Made by a program: the position numbers and the translations under genes
The notes under the pieces: generated by a model
Told to the model about the DNA's origin: nothing
Seen by the model: only the letters and a program-made list of their open reading frames with translations
The model's database searches: none
In this document: positions 37,555 through 49,461 of the stretch, piece after piece
Numbering within the stretch: the first letter of the stretch is position 1
How the letters are laid out: every line of letters begins with the position of its first letter
Assembly: GCF_001953055.1 (NCBI RefSeq)
Contig: NZ_CP019044.1
Span: 3,141,001-3,205,000, forward strand
Direction: 5' to 3'
From: Salaquimonas pukyongi
Lineage (GTDB): Bacteria > Pseudomonadota > Alphaproteobacteria > Rhizobiales > Rhizobiaceae
DNA: 64,000 nucleotides

Positions 37555-37569
37555 TTAAGATTGGATTAA
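37555..37569. promoter_or_regulatory. CtrA-type site TTAA-N7-TTAA
   Basis: TTAAGATTGGATTAA followed by G matches the CtrA consensus TTAA-N7-TTAA(C) in both half-sites. It is between the M15 lipoprotein gene and acs, nearer the lipoprotein start. The 397-bp gap (37477-37873) otherwise holds only the 13-bp tandem array and the acs leader. Confidence 0.4.
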
Positions 37570-37647
37570 GACTTGTGGGAAGCAACTGGTAGGAACGAAG
37601 GCTAGGCTGTAATTCCGATACGCCGGCCTGCAGATCCTGGGCAGGCA

Positions 37648-37733
37648 ATTCTGCGCCCGTATTCTGCGCCCGTATTCTGCGCCCGTATTCTGCGCCCGTA
37701 TTCTGCGCCCGTATTCTGCGCCCGTATTCTGCG
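37648..37733. repeat. 13-bp tandem array, about 6.6 copies
   Basis: The unit ATTCTGCGCCCGT is repeated six times without a mismatch and then breaks after the eighth base of a seventh copy. It ends 140 bases before the acs start. Perfect copies suggest recent expansion and a likely length polymorphism. The unit length is not a multiple of three and no supported gene crosses it. Confidence 0.95.
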
Positions 37734-37873
37734 ATTGTCTTATGGACGCACCGGCTGACAGGCAATAGGTTGCGCGGAAATCCAATCGGGCTTGCATTCA
37801 AAGCAGATTATCCGTTTGAATACCGAGGAAACACTGAGATGCCCGGTTGCGGGTGATGGTCGGGGAGAAAAAC

Positions 37874-39829
<1,956 letters not shown>

Positions 39830-39861
39830 CTGGCTCCGGCACATGCCAGTACAGAATAGAA

Positions 39862-39887
39862 AAAAGGGGAGCTTCGGCTCCCCTTTT
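39862..39887 (+). terminator. Rho-independent terminator of acs
   Basis: AAAAGGGGAGC pairs perfectly with GCTCCCCTTTT around a stable TTCG loop, followed by GTTGTT. It starts 33 bases after the acs stop. The flanking A- and T-runs make it usable on both strands. Confidence 0.93.
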
Positions 39888-39915
39888 GTTGTTCCGCTTT
39901 GACGGGTGTCAGGCT

Positions 39916-40165
39916 TAGAGCGTGTCCGGCTTAAATGGAACCGTTTGAGCGCCGGGAGTTTGGTCTTCGGCAAGGAACCAGGTTCAAACGATTGCAGAAA
40001 ACCCGATACATTCATGATGTCAAGTGCCCGGCTGTGGTGTCTTTTGCGTTCTGGCTTCGTCGAAATCCTCGCAAGGTGGCAAGGCACCGCGCTGCGGTGT
40101 TCTGCTTGCCAGAAACGAAAAATCCATCCATGCAAACTGATTTAATTTAAACCTGACACGCTCTA
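39916..40165. repeat. 250-bp fold-back repeat with terminal inverted repeats
   Basis: The ends are perfect 11-bp inverted repeats, TAGAGCGTGTC and GACACGCTCTA, and pairing continues imperfectly inward (GGCTTAAAT versus ATTTAAACC). Inside are two further dyads: CGTTTGA with TCAAACG, and TTTTGCGTTCTGGC with GCCAGAAACGAAAA. It carries no credible gene. A relative starts at 57020 with the same end and shared blocks such as GGAACCAGGTTCA and GTGGTGTCTTTTGCG. Its right end includes the stop codon of the L,D-transpeptidase gene. Type is MITE-like by structure; no target duplication was identified. Confidence 0.8.
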
Positions 40166-42181
40166 GCTCTCGGCGATGGCACCCGCCGACAGGCGCATTT
40201 CGCGGGTCCGCTCCAGCGCCTCGATCAGCGCCTTGTCGCGGCCATAGACATCGGCGTAATAGCCGACATTGCCTTCATCGTCCGGCCAGGCGGTAAAGTA
40301 GGAAACATAGACCGGAAGCTTGTTCTTGACCGGGATCGACCGGTTTTGACCGCCTGCGATGTAATTGCCGACTTGCTCCTGGCTGGTCTGCAGCACCGCT
40401 GCGGCCATGGCGCGCGGATCGGCAAGGCGGATACAGCCATGGCTGTAGGCCCGCCTTGACCGCGAAAACAGTTTCTTGGCCGGCGTATCGTGCATGTAGA
40501 TGGCATGCTCGTTGGGGAAGAGTATCTTCAATTCGCCCAGCGCATTGCCGCTTCCCGGGCGCTGCCGGATGTAGACGCTTTTATACCCCTCCGGCGAATA
40601 CCAGTCGACGGAATGAGGATCGCGCGGCTTGCCGCCCGAAACCACCTCGTAATTGCGCGCAGACAGATATCCCGGATTGGCGCGTATCTTGCCCAGCATC
40701 TCGTTGACCAGGATCGAGCGCGGCACGTTCCAGTAGGGATTGACCTCCACCACTTCAATCGTATCGCTAAAGAAACTGGTCTGGTTGGAAGGCTTGCCCA
40801 CCACCACATTCATGGCCAGTTGCACCTTGCCGCCGTTAACATAGGTCGCGCGGTACGCAGGCTGGTTGACGAGGACATGGCGGCTTCCCAGGTCGTCCGG
40901 CAGCCAGCGCAGGCGCTCCATGGCCAGTTCGATCTTGGCGATCTTTGCTTTCGGGCTTTCACCCTGCAGTTTTGCAATCGTGTTCCTGCCGACAATACCG
41001 TCGGCGCCAAGCCCGCTTTCCTTCTGGAATGCCTTGATCAGCTTGACCAGTTCTTCGCCGAACACCAGCGCACCGTCATAGGATGCAAGGACCGCCGCAT
41101 GTTCCGTTTTGAATTCATCGCTTGCCTTGCGGCGGATCAGTTCAATGATCTTCGGAAGTTCTTCGTGTTCCTGGCCAGGCTTGATGAGCGTGCCCGGCTT
41201 GATCGGCTCGATGTCGTCTTCATCGACACTGGCGCGCAACTCGGCAAGCTCCGCCATCAGGCTGGCGAAACGTTCATTGGCCGGATGCAGGGATTCCAGC
41301 ATGGCAGCCGGGTCGTCATTGTCTGCTATGGCGGACATCTGCGCCTTGTAGTCCCGTCCATAACCGGGAAAATCATGATAGCCGCTGATCTTGTTGGGAT
41401 TGATGCGGCCAGCATCCGCGTCGGCTGCATAGCGTAACGCCGCAGCGCTCAGCGCCAGTTCAAAACGCGCTGCCGCACCTTCCGCATCCTCGCGGTTTGC
41501 CGCCACCTGAGGCAGGCTTACCTGATAATCCTGCGGTGTAAGACCGAACTCATCTGCCCGGGAGAAAATCGCGAGAAGATCGGATGCTTTCTCATTGGGC
41601 CGCAGGTCAGAACCAACCCACAGATAATCCGGCTGTTTGGAATAGTGTTCCTTGAGCGCGGCGGCGATCCCCCCTTCCAGGGTCATGGACCAGCCGGTCA
41701 GGGATGCCTCGGTCAGTTTCGGCGAAACGGGTTTGATGGCACCGGTCTTTGAAAGATCGACGCCTGCCGGCGTGGGTACCCCAAGGTCGTCTTCACCAAG
41801 CAGTGGTACTTTTCGCACCATCGGTGCCGGGGCAGGCGGTTCCGGCAACAGACCGGCCAGCGAGAACGAAGCCAGCTTCTCTGTCTTGTAGGTGTAGTAT
41901 CGCGGACCGGTGATCTTCTTGATCGGTGCCGGTTCAGGATCGGCGGCAAACAGTTCCGGATTGGTGCGGCGCAGGCGCTTCATCCGGCGTTCCTGGGCAC
42001 GCTTGGCGGCATCGGCAAACCACTGTTCCAGCAGTGTGCGGCGCTGGGCCTGCGCATCATCCAGCGGGAGCGCCGTTACCGCGATGCTTGCAGCAAGCGC
42101 CAGCATCAACATCCGCGCACCGCCGCGCGAAGCCTTTGACCGGGCTTTGCCGCTCGCATTTACAGCCGGTTTTTCAGTCAT
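40163..42181 (-). CDS. L,D-transpeptidase of the YcbB type
   Basis: The product is 672 residues from ATG 42181, preceded by GAGGTG. It cross-links peptidoglycan stems 3-3 in the periplasm. An N-terminal export helix (MLMLALAASIAVTALPL) is followed by a basic region, a scaffold domain, a peptidoglycan-binding domain (FQKESGLGADGIVGRNTIAK) and the YkuD catalytic domain with HDTPAKKLFSRSRRAYSHG and Cys583 in the SHGCIRL motif. The open frame extends 37 codons upstream without an RBS. The stop TAG is part of the neighbouring repeat end, so the last codons may have been shaped by that insertion. Confidence 0.93.
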   Translation of the reverse strand: MTEKPAVNASGKARSKASRGGARMLMLALAASIAVTALPLDDAQAQRRTLLEQWFADAAKRAQERRMKRLRRTNPELFAADPEPAPIKKITGPRYYTYKTEKLASFSLAGLLPEPPAPAPMVRKVPLLGEDDLGVPTPAGVDLSKTGAIKPVSPKLTEASLTGWSMTLEGGIAAALKEHYSKQPDYLWVGSDLRPNEKASDLLAIFSRADEFGLTPQDYQVSLPQVAANREDAEGAAARFELALSAAALRYAADADAGRINPNKISGYHDFPGYGRDYKAQMSAIADNDDPAAMLESLHPANERFASLMAELAELRASVDEDDIEPIKPGTLIKPGQEHEELPKIIELIRRKASDEFKTEHAAVLASYDGALVFGEELVKLIKAFQKESGLGADGIVGRNTIAKLQGESPKAKIAKIELAMERLRWLPDDLGSRHVLVNQPAYRATYVNGGKVQLAMNVVVGKPSNQTSFFSDTIEVVEVNPYWNVPRSILVNEMLGKIRANPGYLSARNYEVVSGGKPRDPHSVDWYSPEGYKSVYIRQRPGSGNALGELKILFPNEHAIYMHDTPAKKLFSRSRRAYSHGCIRLADPRAMAAAVLQTSQEQVGNYIAGGQNRSIPVKNKLPVYVSYFTAWPDDEGNVGYYADVYGRDKALIEALERTREMRLSAGAIAES

Positions 42182-42414
42182 TGGCCGGCACCTCGTTTTC
42201 TCTGATTGACTTACGTTCACGGCAGGCTGCAACTGTTCGTCTCCGGGTTTATGGCACTCGGCTTGATGAACACCGTTATTCTGATTCCACATCGCTGGCG
42301 CAAAGTTTCGCAGATTGGCCTGCCGCTATCAAGACAACCGGCAGACAACGCGTGAAATCGCGGCCGTTATGTTGCAGTGAAACCGCAAAAAACGGCCAAA
42401 TCGGGCCCATTACA

Positions 42415-44106
42415 CTAAGCAGGGATTGAACGATCGCTGTCCTGCCATCTTGGGTTGATCCAGGGCTCCAGATTGGACTTCGGCAACGGATCGCGGCCCA
42501 GAATATGATCGGCAGCCTTTTCACCCACCATGATCGACGGTGCGTTGAGATTGCCATTGGTGATTTGCGGGAAGACCGAACTGTCGGCAAGCCGCAGGTT
42601 TTCAACGCCGATCACCCGGCATTCGCTGTCCACCACTGCCTGGCGATCGTCGGCGCGGCCCATGCGCGCGGTTCCGCAGGGATGGAAGGCACTTTCGGCA
42701 TGTGAGCGGATAAACGCATCCAGCTGCGCATCGCTGCGGGCATCGTCCCCCGGCTGGATTTCGCGACCGCGATAGCGGTCAAAAGCCTGCTGGCTGAAGA
42801 TTTCCCGCGCCAGCCGGATACAATAACGGAAATCGGCCCAGTCCTCCTCATGGCTCATATAGTTGAACAGGATGGACGGCTTGGCAAACGGATCATCGGA
42901 AGTCAGTTGAACCCGGCCGCGTGATTTCGAGCGCATCGGCCCCACATGAGCCTGAAAGCCATGGCTTCTGGCGGCCGCCTTTCCGTCGTAGCGGATCGCC
43001 ACCGGAAGGAAGTGAAACTGGATGTCGGGATATTCAACCCCCGCTTTCGAGCGCACGAATGCGCAGCTCTCGAAGTGATTTGTCGCCCCGTCTCCCCGTT
43101 TGAAGAACAGCCACTCGGCACCGATCAGCGCCTTCGAAAACAGGTTCAGCTTGGAATAAAGCGTGATCGGCTCAAGGCATTCCTGCTGAACATATACTTC
43201 CAGATGATCCTGCAGATTTGCCCCGACACCCGGCCGGTCCGCTACCACTCCGATGCCCAGCGAACGCAGGTGTTTTGCCGGGCCGATGCCTGACAGCATC
43301 AGCAGTTTTGGCGAATTGATCGAGGAAGCAGCAAGGATCACCTCCTTGCGTGCGCGGATCACCTCCACATGATCGCCCCGCGAGATCTCGACGCCGGTGG
43401 CGCGCTTGCCCTCCATGACGACCCGGCGGGCAAAAGCCCGAACCAGTTGAAGATTCTCCCGCTTTAGCGCGGGCTTCAGATAGGCATTGGCCGTCGACCA
43501 TCGGCGTCCCTTGTGAATGGTATGCTCAAAGGCTGCGAATCCTTCCTGCTTGATGCCGTTATAGTCGTCCGTAACCTCGAAACCGGCCTGACGGCCCGCC
43601 TCGACAAATGCGTGATAAAGCGGGTTGTTCTGATCGCCCTTCTTGACATGAAGGGGGCCGTCCTTGCCGCGTACCGCCGCATCGCCGTCTGCCGCGTTTT
43701 CCATCCTTTTGAAATAAGGGAGCACATCAGCATAGGCCCAGCCGGTGGCGCCCATCTCCTGCCAGGCATCATAGTCGCGTGCATGACCGCGCACATAGAC
43801 CATGCCATTGATCGACGAGGAGCCGCCAATCACCTTGCCCCTCGGCGTCACCAGCCGCCGCCCGCCAAGATGGGGCTCCGGCTCGCTCTTGTAACCCCAG
43901 TCATAGCGGCTCATGTTCATGGGGAAGGAAAGCGCCGCCGGCATCTGAATGAACGGTCCGACATCGCTGCCGCCATACTCGATCACGATCACACGGTGCT
44001 TGCCGTCTTCGCTCAGGCGATAGGCCAGTGCCGCGCCGGCAGAACCAGAGCCGACGATGACATAATCGGCTTCAACATCACGAATATCTATCGAACCACC
44101 CGACAT
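42415..44106 (-). CDS. betA: Choline dehydrogenase (GMC oxidoreductase)
   Basis: The product is 563 residues. It oxidises choline to betaine aldehyde and is an FAD enzyme of the GMC family. Seen: [20 protein letters not shown] for [23 protein letters not shown], the second GMC signature with [18 protein letters not shown], and the catalytic-histidine region [10 protein letters not shown]. The C-terminus ([20 protein letters not shown]) matches BetA. It starts ten bases after betB with AGGAAAG upstream. Last gene of betI-betB-betA. Confidence 0.95.
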   Translation of the reverse strand: MSGGSIDIRDVEADYVIVGSGSAGAALAYRLSEDGKHRVIVIEYGGSDVGPFIQMPAALSFPMNMSRYDWGYKSEPEPHLGGRRLVTPRGKVIGGSSSINGMVYVRGHARDYDAWQEMGATGWAYADVLPYFKRMENAADGDAAVRGKDGPLHVKKGDQNNPLYHAFVEAGRQAGFEVTDDYNGIKQEGFAAFEHTIHKGRRWSTANAYLKPALKRENLQLVRAFARRVVMEGKRATGVEISRGDHVEVIRARKEVILAASSINSPKLLMLSGIGPAKHLRSLGIGVVADRPGVGANLQDHLEVYVQQECLEPITLYSKLNLFSKALIGAEWLFFKRGDGATNHFESCAFVRSKAGVEYPDIQFHFLPVAIRYDGKAAARSHGFQAHVGPMRSKSRGRVQLTSDDPFAKPSILFNYMSHEEDWADFRYCIRLAREIFSQQAFDRYRGREIQPGDDARSDAQLDAFIRSHAESAFHPCGTARMGRADDRQAVVDSECRVIGVENLRLADSSVFPQITNGNLNAPSIMVGEKAADHILGRDPLPKSNLEPWINPRWQDSDRSIPA

Positions 44107-44116
44107 CGCATCTTTC

Positions 44117-45595
44117 CTAGTAGGGATATTCCATCGGGCTCATTGCCACATGGACACTTTTGATCTGGCTGTAGGCGTCGAGCGCCCATTTGCCGTTCTC
44201 CATTCCCAGTCCCGAGCGCTTGTGGCCGCCAAACGGCATTTCCACCGGTGTGACGTTGAACGTGTTGATCCAGCAGCTTCCCGCCTTCAGCCGGCTCATC
44301 ATGCGATGCCCGCAGGAAAGGTCATTGGTGTAGACACCGGCAGCAAGGCCGAAGACCGTATCATTGGCCCGGGCAACCACTTCATCCTCGTCGCTGAAGG
44401 TAAACAGCGACAGGAGCGGGCCGAAAATCTCCTCCCGGGCAATCGGCTGATGGTCGTCCTTGGGCGCATAAATTGCCGGGCCAATCCAGTTGCCACCCTC
44501 AAAACCCTGAATTTTCGGAAAGCCGCCATCATAAAGGCATTCACCCTGTGAAGGGGCGGCCTCGTAATATGCCGCCACTTTCTTGAAATGCTCCCCGGAG
44601 ACAAGCGGCCCCATCTGGGTGTCCGTGTCGAAAGGATCGCCAATCACCATGGCTTCCGTACGGGCCACCAGCTTCTCGGCGAACTGATCACGGATTTTTT
44701 CATGCACGAAAACCCGCGTACCGTTGGAGCAGACCTGACCGGTCGAATAAAAATTGGCCAGCATGGCGCCACCGACGGCGGAATCAATGTCCGCATCGTC
44801 GAATACGATCAACGGCGACTTGCCGCCAAGCTCCAGCGTGACTTTCTTGATGGCGGGCGCAGCACCTGCCAGAACCTTCGCGCCGGTCCCGGTCTCGCCG
44901 GTCAGGGAAATCTTGGCAACATCGGGATGGCCGACCAGCCTGGCGCCTACCTTGCCATCGCCCTGCAGCACGTTGAACACCCCATCGGGCAGGCCTGCCT
45001 CCTTGTAGGCTTCGGCAAGTCTGAGGGCTGAAAGCGGCGTTAGTTCAGCCGGCTTCAGGATCATTGCATTGCCGCAGGCAAGCGCCGGTGCGGATTTCCA
45101 GCCCGCCATCTGCATGGGATAATTCCACGCGGCAATGCCGACACACACACCCAGGGGTTCGCGCACCGTATAGCCCCAATCCCCTTCCATGCCGGAAAAA
45201 GCCACATGTTCGCCGTTCATCGTGGCGGCATGGGCTGCAAAATACTCGATGGCATCGGCAGCAGATACGACATCCACAACCGTGGTCTCCTGCACCGCCT
45301 TCCCTGTGTCGAGCGTTTCCAGATGGGCAATTTCATCGTTTCTGGACCGAAGAATCTGTGCGGTACGGAAAAGCACGCGGGCACGCTCGGCAGGCGGCGT
45401 CTTGCGCCAGATTTCAAAGCCTGCTTTCGCCGCCGCAACCGCCTCCTCAATCTCGGCATCGGTTGCCCACCGGATGTCGCAAAGCGGTTCACCGGTTGCG
45501 GGGTAGATGTCCGGTACGGCTTCTCCCTTGCCTTCGACAAAACCGCCGTTGATAAAATGGCTGCGCTGCGGCAGCAGATGATCGAATGCGCCCAT
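44117..45595 (-). CDS. betB: Betaine aldehyde dehydrogenase
   Basis: The product is 492 residues. It oxidises betaine aldehyde to glycine betaine with NAD(P). Seen: the cofactor region [34 protein letters not shown], the catalytic glutamate in [11 protein letters not shown], the nucleophilic cysteine in [14 protein letters not shown], and [11 protein letters not shown]. The ATG at 45595 overlaps the betI stop (TGATG); a TTG three bases earlier is less likely. Family-typical length. Confidence 0.95.
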   Translation of the reverse strand: MGAFDHLLPQRSHFINGGFVEGKGEAVPDIYPATGEPLCDIRWATDAEIEEAVAAAKAGFEIWRKTPPAERARVLFRTAQILRSRNDEIAHLETLDTGKAVQETTVVDVVSAADAIEYFAAHAATMNGEHVAFSGMEGDWGYTVREPLGVCVGIAAWNYPMQMAGWKSAPALACGNAMILKPAELTPLSALRLAEAYKEAGLPDGVFNVLQGDGKVGARLVGHPDVAKISLTGETGTGAKVLAGAAPAIKKVTLELGGKSPLIVFDDADIDSAVGGAMLANFYSTGQVCSNGTRVFVHEKIRDQFAEKLVARTEAMVIGDPFDTDTQMGPLVSGEHFKKVAAYYEAAPSQGECLYDGGFPKIQGFEGGNWIGPAIYAPKDDHQPIAREEIFGPLLSLFTFSDEDEVVARANDTVFGLAAGVYTNDLSCGHRMMSRLKAGSCWINTFNVTPVEMPFGGHKRSGLGMENGKWALDAYSQIKSVHVAMSPMEYPY

Positions 45596-46272
45596 CAATG
45601 GACTCCCTTAACCGCTGTTTTCCATTGGCCGGAACCTGACGGTCCGCTCTTGCCGATTTGCATCGCCAGTCCCGTTTGGATACCGGCCCGCGCCAGCCCT
45701 GCATCCACATGCCGGCGGCACAATTCTATCGCCCTGTTCGCATCGGGCTCGCGGGCACCAAGCGCCTGACGGATGTAAAGACCATCAATCAACGCCCCCA
45801 GCCCTTCCGCGAGTTCCCGGCTTTTCTCAACGTCACATTCAGGCAGCACCTGCTTGAACGAATCGACCAGATTGCTTTCCAGCCGCCGGAAATAGATCGC
45901 AAGCAAGCGGGCGGCCGGCGGTGAGGAATAGGCCTTGAGGTAGAAAACCAGCCAGGCGGCAATGGTCTTGCGGTCAAACTGGCCGGCAGCAAAACTGGCC
46001 TTGATGATCCCGTCAATGCGCTTGGCCGGATCTTTCGCCTGCCGCAATTCTGCAACCACGGACCCGGACAGTTCACGAAGCAGGTAACGCATCGTTTCGA
46101 CGATGATCTCGTCCTTGCCGCCGAAATAGTGGAACGCCAGCGCAGAGGACATGCCGGCCTGCTTGGCAATGATCTTGACCGGGACATCCAGCGATCCGTG
46201 CTCACCGATGACATCGATGGCGGCATGAATGAGCGCTCTTCTTCGCTCCGGCTCGGCGCCGATACGCGGCAT
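45595..46272 (-). CDS. betI: TetR-type repressor of choline-betaine genes
   Basis: The product is 225 residues, starting [20 protein letters not shown] as in other BetI proteins, with AAAGGA upstream; two in-frame ATGs 18-21 bases earlier are possible. The HTH is [20 protein letters not shown] followed by FGGKDEI. BetI is known to repress bet genes and be relieved by choline. It lies first in the operon and divergent from choX, with a dyad resembling a BetI box at 46377. Confidence 0.93.
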   Translation of the reverse strand: MPRIGAEPERRRALIHAAIDVIGEHGSLDVPVKIIAKQAGMSSALAFHYFGGKDEIIVETMRYLLRELSGSVVAELRQAKDPAKRIDGIIKASFAAGQFDRKTIAAWLVFYLKAYSSPPAARLLAIYFRRLESNLVDSFKQVLPECDVEKSRELAEGLGALIDGLYIRQALGAREPDANRAIELCRRHVDAGLARAGIQTGLAMQIGKSGPSGSGQWKTAVKGVH

Positions 46273-46376
46273 GGACAGTCCTTTCGACATCATCTCCACC
46301 TGGAGACGCACCCCTGTTCATGGCCCGTTGCAAACAACGGCTCTCCGGGGGTGAGGCTACCGGTAGCAAATTTTTA

Positions 46377-46390
46377 ATTGACTAATCAAT
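46377..46390. promoter_or_regulatory. Candidate BetI operator between betI and choX
   Basis: ATTGACTAATCAAT is a dyad (ATTGA/TCAAT) in an AT-rich stretch, AATTGACTAATCAATCAAA, within an otherwise GC-rich 231-bp divergent gap. BetI boxes of other proteobacteria are likewise built from TTGA/TCAA arms. One site here could control both directions. Binding is inferred. Confidence 0.5.
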
Positions 46391-46503
46391 CAAAATAAAC
46401 TGAACTAGGGGCTGGGTAAAGCCGCAAATTGACTTTCGTGGAGCATCGTTGGAATGTTCTGCCACTTTGGCAGCCCCGTAATACATCCATCAGGGAGAGA
46501 ATA

Positions 46504-47472
46504 ATGATATCAGCAAAAGCCAAGCCGCTATTCGCCATGATCGCCGCCATCGGCATCACGGCAAGCCTTTCGACAAGCCCGGCAATGGCAGCAAGCCATG
46601 AAGCAGAGTCCTGTTCAACCGTTCGGTTTTCAGATGTCGGCTGGACCGACATTACGGCCACAACGGCAGTAACGACGTTTCTGTTGAAGGCGCTGGGTTA
46701 TGAAACCGACATCAAGGTGCTGTCGGTTCCGGTGACCTATCAATCGCTTGCCAATGGCGACATCGATGTATTTCTCGGCAACTGGATGCCGACGATGGAA
46801 GCCGATATCCGGCCCTTCCTGGATGCCGGTACGGTTGAGTCGACGGGCGTCAACCTTGAAGGCGCCAAATATACCCTGGCCACCAACGCCAAGGGCGCGG
46901 AAATGGGGATCAAGTCGTTTGGCGACATCGCTTCCCAGAAAGATTCCCTCGGCGGCAAGATCTACGGCATCGAACCGGGCAATGACGGCAACCGCCTCAT
47001 CCTGGACATGATCGAGAAAGACGCCTTCGGACTCAATGGGTTCGAAGTAGTCGAATCTTCAGAAGCCGGTATGCTGGCGCAGGTCGCCCGCGCCGAAAAG
47101 GCCGGCGAACCGGTTGTCTTCCTTGGCTGGGAACCGCACCCGATGAACGCCAATTTCTCGCTTACCTATCTTGAGGGCGGAGATGATTTCTTCGGCCCCA
47201 ATCTGGGCGGCGCCACGGTCTATACCAATACCCGCGCCGGATATGCATCCGAGTGCCCGAATGCCGGCAAGCTGGTGACCAACATGAAGTTCACCCTGGC
47301 CATGGAAAACGAGATCATGGGCGCCATTCTGGACGATGGCGAGGAGCCGGAAGCTGCAGCCAAGGCATGGCTGAAGGCCAATCCGGATGTGATCGGGCCA
47401 TGGCTTGAAGGTGTTACCGCCAAGGACGGCGGCGATGCTGCTGCTGCGGTCAACAGCGCCCTGGGCATGTAA
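46504..47472 (+). CDS. choX: Choline ABC transporter substrate-binding protein
   Basis: The product is 322 residues with a Sec signal (ISAKAKPLFAMIAAIGITAS to SPAMAAS). It is an OpuAC-type periplasmic binding protein. Seen: TVRFSDVGWTDITATTAVTT, the ligand-region segment DVFLGNWMPTMEADI, KIYGIEPGNDGNRLI and VFLGWEPHPMNANF, which carry the tryptophans expected in the quaternary-amine cage. ATG 46504 has CAGGGAGAG upstream. The bet genes alongside support choline as ligand. Confidence 0.93.
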   Translation: MISAKAKPLFAMIAAIGITASLSTSPAMAASHEAESCSTVRFSDVGWTDITATTAVTTFLLKALGYETDIKVLSVPVTYQSLANGDIDVFLGNWMPTMEADIRPFLDAGTVESTGVNLEGAKYTLATNAKGAEMGIKSFGDIASQKDSLGGKIYGIEPGNDGNRLILDMIEKDAFGLNGFEVVESSEAGMLAQVARAEKAGEPVVFLGWEPHPMNANFSLTYLEGGDDFFGPNLGGATVYTNTRAGYASECPNAGKLVTNMKFTLAMENEIMGAILDDGEEPEAAAKAWLKANPDVIGPWLEGVTAKDGGDAAAAVNSALGM

Positions 47473-47495
47473 CCGGCATGCATTTGCCTTAACCA

Positions 47496-47517
47496 GGGGC
47501 CGTCGAAAGATGGCCCC
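47496..47517 (+). terminator. Hairpin between choX and choW
   Basis: GGGGCC and GGCCCC pair around a ten-base loop, followed by TTTCG. Partial termination or 3'-end protection here would keep the binding protein more abundant than the permease and ATPase, as is common in ABC importers. No long T-tract follows. Confidence 0.45.
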
Positions 47518-47567
47518 TTTCGCCACCGGTATTTGATCGGGGCAATCTGCGGGGAGGGACAGCCATC

Positions 47568-48407
47568 ATGGAGTGGCTGACGGACAACAAGCTGCCGATC
47601 GGCCGCTGGGCGAAGGACGGCACTGACTGGCTGATCGACAATGGCGGCTTTTTCTTCGACTGGCTTTCACGCCAGTTGAAAGGCGGCATTGACGGCTTGT
47701 TGTGGCTGCTGGAACTGCCGCATCCGCTGCTGTTCATTGTAATTGCCGCAGCGCTCGCCTGGTGGATAAAGCGCAGCCTGTTTCTTCCTGTTTTCACCCT
47801 GGCTGCGCTCCTGCTCATTCTAAATCAGGGTTATTGGGAGGAAATGCTCCAGACACTGGCTCTGGTCGTTGCCTCTGCTGCCGTCTGCATGGCCGCAGGC
47901 GTGCCGGTGGGCATCCTGGCAGCACACAATCCGAGGTTTTCCGCCTTTCTGCGTCCGCTGCTCGATCTGATGCAGACGATTCCGACCTTTGTTTATCTCA
48001 TTCCGGCGCTGATCCTGTTTGGCCTGGGCATGGTTCCCGGCCTGATTGCCACCGTTATTTTTGCAATCCCCGCACCCATTCGCCTGACCGAGCTTGGCGT
48101 ACGCTCCACCCCCCGCGCCCTCATCGAGGCAGGACAGGCCTTCGGCGCCACGCCGCGCCAACTGCTCTGGAAGGTGGAATTGCCCTATGCCCTGCCGCAA
48201 ATCATGGCAGGGCTGACCCAGACCATCATGCTGTCGCTTTCCATGGTGGTGATCGCTGCCCTTGTCGGTGCTCCCGGCCTTGGCGTGCCGGTGGTCCGAG
48301 CCCTCAACACGGTCAACATTGCAAGAGGCTTTGAGGCCGGCATCGTCATCGTGCTGGTGGCCATCCTGCTCGACCGCTTCCTGCGCCATGAACGGCAGGG
48401 GGACTGA
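47568..48407 (+). CDS. choW: Choline ABC transporter permease
   Basis: The product is 279 residues with about six membrane helices. The EAA loop of the ABC permease is visible as LIEAGQAFGATPRQLLWKVE followed by LPYALPQIMAGL, and the family segment LLDLMQTIPTFVYLIPALIL is typical of ProW/OpuAB-type permeases. The N-terminal 45 residues are amphipathic, as in ProW. GGGGAGGG precedes the ATG. choV follows after four bases. Confidence 0.94.
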   Translation: MEWLTDNKLPIGRWAKDGTDWLIDNGGFFFDWLSRQLKGGIDGLLWLLELPHPLLFIVIAAALAWWIKRSLFLPVFTLAALLLILNQGYWEEMLQTLALVVASAAVCMAAGVPVGILAAHNPRFSAFLRPLLDLMQTIPTFVYLIPALILFGLGMVPGLIATVIFAIPAPIRLTELGVRSTPRALIEAGQAFGATPRQLLWKVELPYALPQIMAGLTQTIMLSLSMVVIAALVGAPGLGVPVVRALNTVNIARGFEAGIVIVLVAILLDRFLRHERQGD

Positions 48408-48411
48408 AGTC

Positions 48412-49461
48412 ATGACCGATCCGGTGGTAAAATTCGAAAACGTCTCCATTGTCTTCGGCGACAAGCCAAAAAGCGCCCTGCCATTGATCGACAGTGGCAT
48501 GGACCGCGCCGAAATCCAGACAGAATGCGGCCAGATCCTGGGCGTGGCCGATTGCTCGCTTGAAATTCACGAAGGTGAGGTTCTCGTTCTCATGGGGCTG
48601 TCGGGCTCCGGCAAATCGACGCTTCTTCGCGCGGTCAATGCACTCAACCCGGTCGTACGCGGCAAGGTCAGCGTGCGCTGTCCCGATGACGGAAAGTGGC
48701 GCGATCCCCATGCCTGCTCGAAAGGCGAACTGCGCGAGTTGCGCCTCGACTGGGTTTCCATGGTGTTTCAGCAATTCGGCCTGCTTCCCTGGCGAACCGT
48801 GGAGGAAAATGTCGGCTTCGGCCTAGAACTGGCCGGCCGCGACAAGGCGGAAACCAGACAGAAAGTGGCCGAGCAACTGGAGTTGGTCGGCCTGGCCGAC
48901 TGGTCGGAAAAACGGGTGCAGGAACTCTCGGGTGGCATGCAGCAGCGTGTCGGCCTGGCACGCGCCTTTGCCACCGAAGCTCCCATCCTGCTGATGGACG
49001 AACCTTATTCCGCGCTCGACCCGCTGATCCGGGCCCGGCTGCAGGACGAGCTGATCGATCTTCAGCAGCGGCTGAAGCGCACCATTATTTTTGTCAGCCA
49101 CGACCTTGATGAAGCCATCAAGATCGGCAGCCGCATTGCCATCATGGAAGGCGGACGGATCATTCAGGTCGGTACCGCACAGGAAATCCTGACCAATCCT
49201 GCAAATGAATATGTTGCCGATTTCGTTGCCCATATGAATCCGCTTGCCGTGCTGCGCGCCGGGGAAGCCATGCGGAAGATTTCAGGCCGCAAGCGCGGTC
49301 ACGCCAAGGCAAGCGCCGTTGCACCTGACACCAGCCTGTCCGACATCATGCGCCTGCAACTCGAAACCGGCCTGCCGGTCTATGTGGAGAAAAAGGGCAG
49401 AATTACCGGCATAATCGAGGGTGACGATGTGCACCGGGCCCTGCTTAACCGGCTGGCATGA
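48412..49461 (+). CDS. choV: Choline ABC transporter ATP-binding protein
   Basis: The product is 349 residues. Seen: Walker A MGLSGSGKSTLLRAVNAL, the Q-loop FQQFGLLPWRTV, the ABC signature LSGGMQQRVGLARAFA, Walker B ILLMDEPYSALDP and the H-loop FVSHDLDEAIKIG. The C-terminal part carries a CBS-like segment (LPVYVEKKGRITGIIEGDDV) as in ProV-type ATPases. The P450 gene begins in its last codons (ATGA). Confidence 0.95.
   Translation: MTDPVVKFENVSIVFGDKPKSALPLIDSGMDRAEIQTECGQILGVADCSLEIHEGEVLVLMGLSGSGKSTLLRAVNALNPVVRGKVSVRCPDDGKWRDPHACSKGELRELRLDWVSMVFQQFGLLPWRTVEENVGFGLELAGRDKAETRQKVAEQLELVGLADWSEKRVQELSGGMQQRVGLARAFATEAPILLMDEPYSALDPLIRARLQDELIDLQQRLKRTIIFVSHDLDEAIKIGSRIAIMEGGRIIQVGTAQEILTNPANEYVADFVAHMNPLAVLRAGEAMRKISGRKRGHAKASAVAPDTSLSDIMRLQLETGLPVYVEKKGRITGIIEGDDVHRALLNRLA

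Noticed and set aside
37648-37733. CRISPR array
   Set aside because: Units are 13 bases and directly adjacent without spacers, and no cas gene is in the window. It is a simple tandem repeat.
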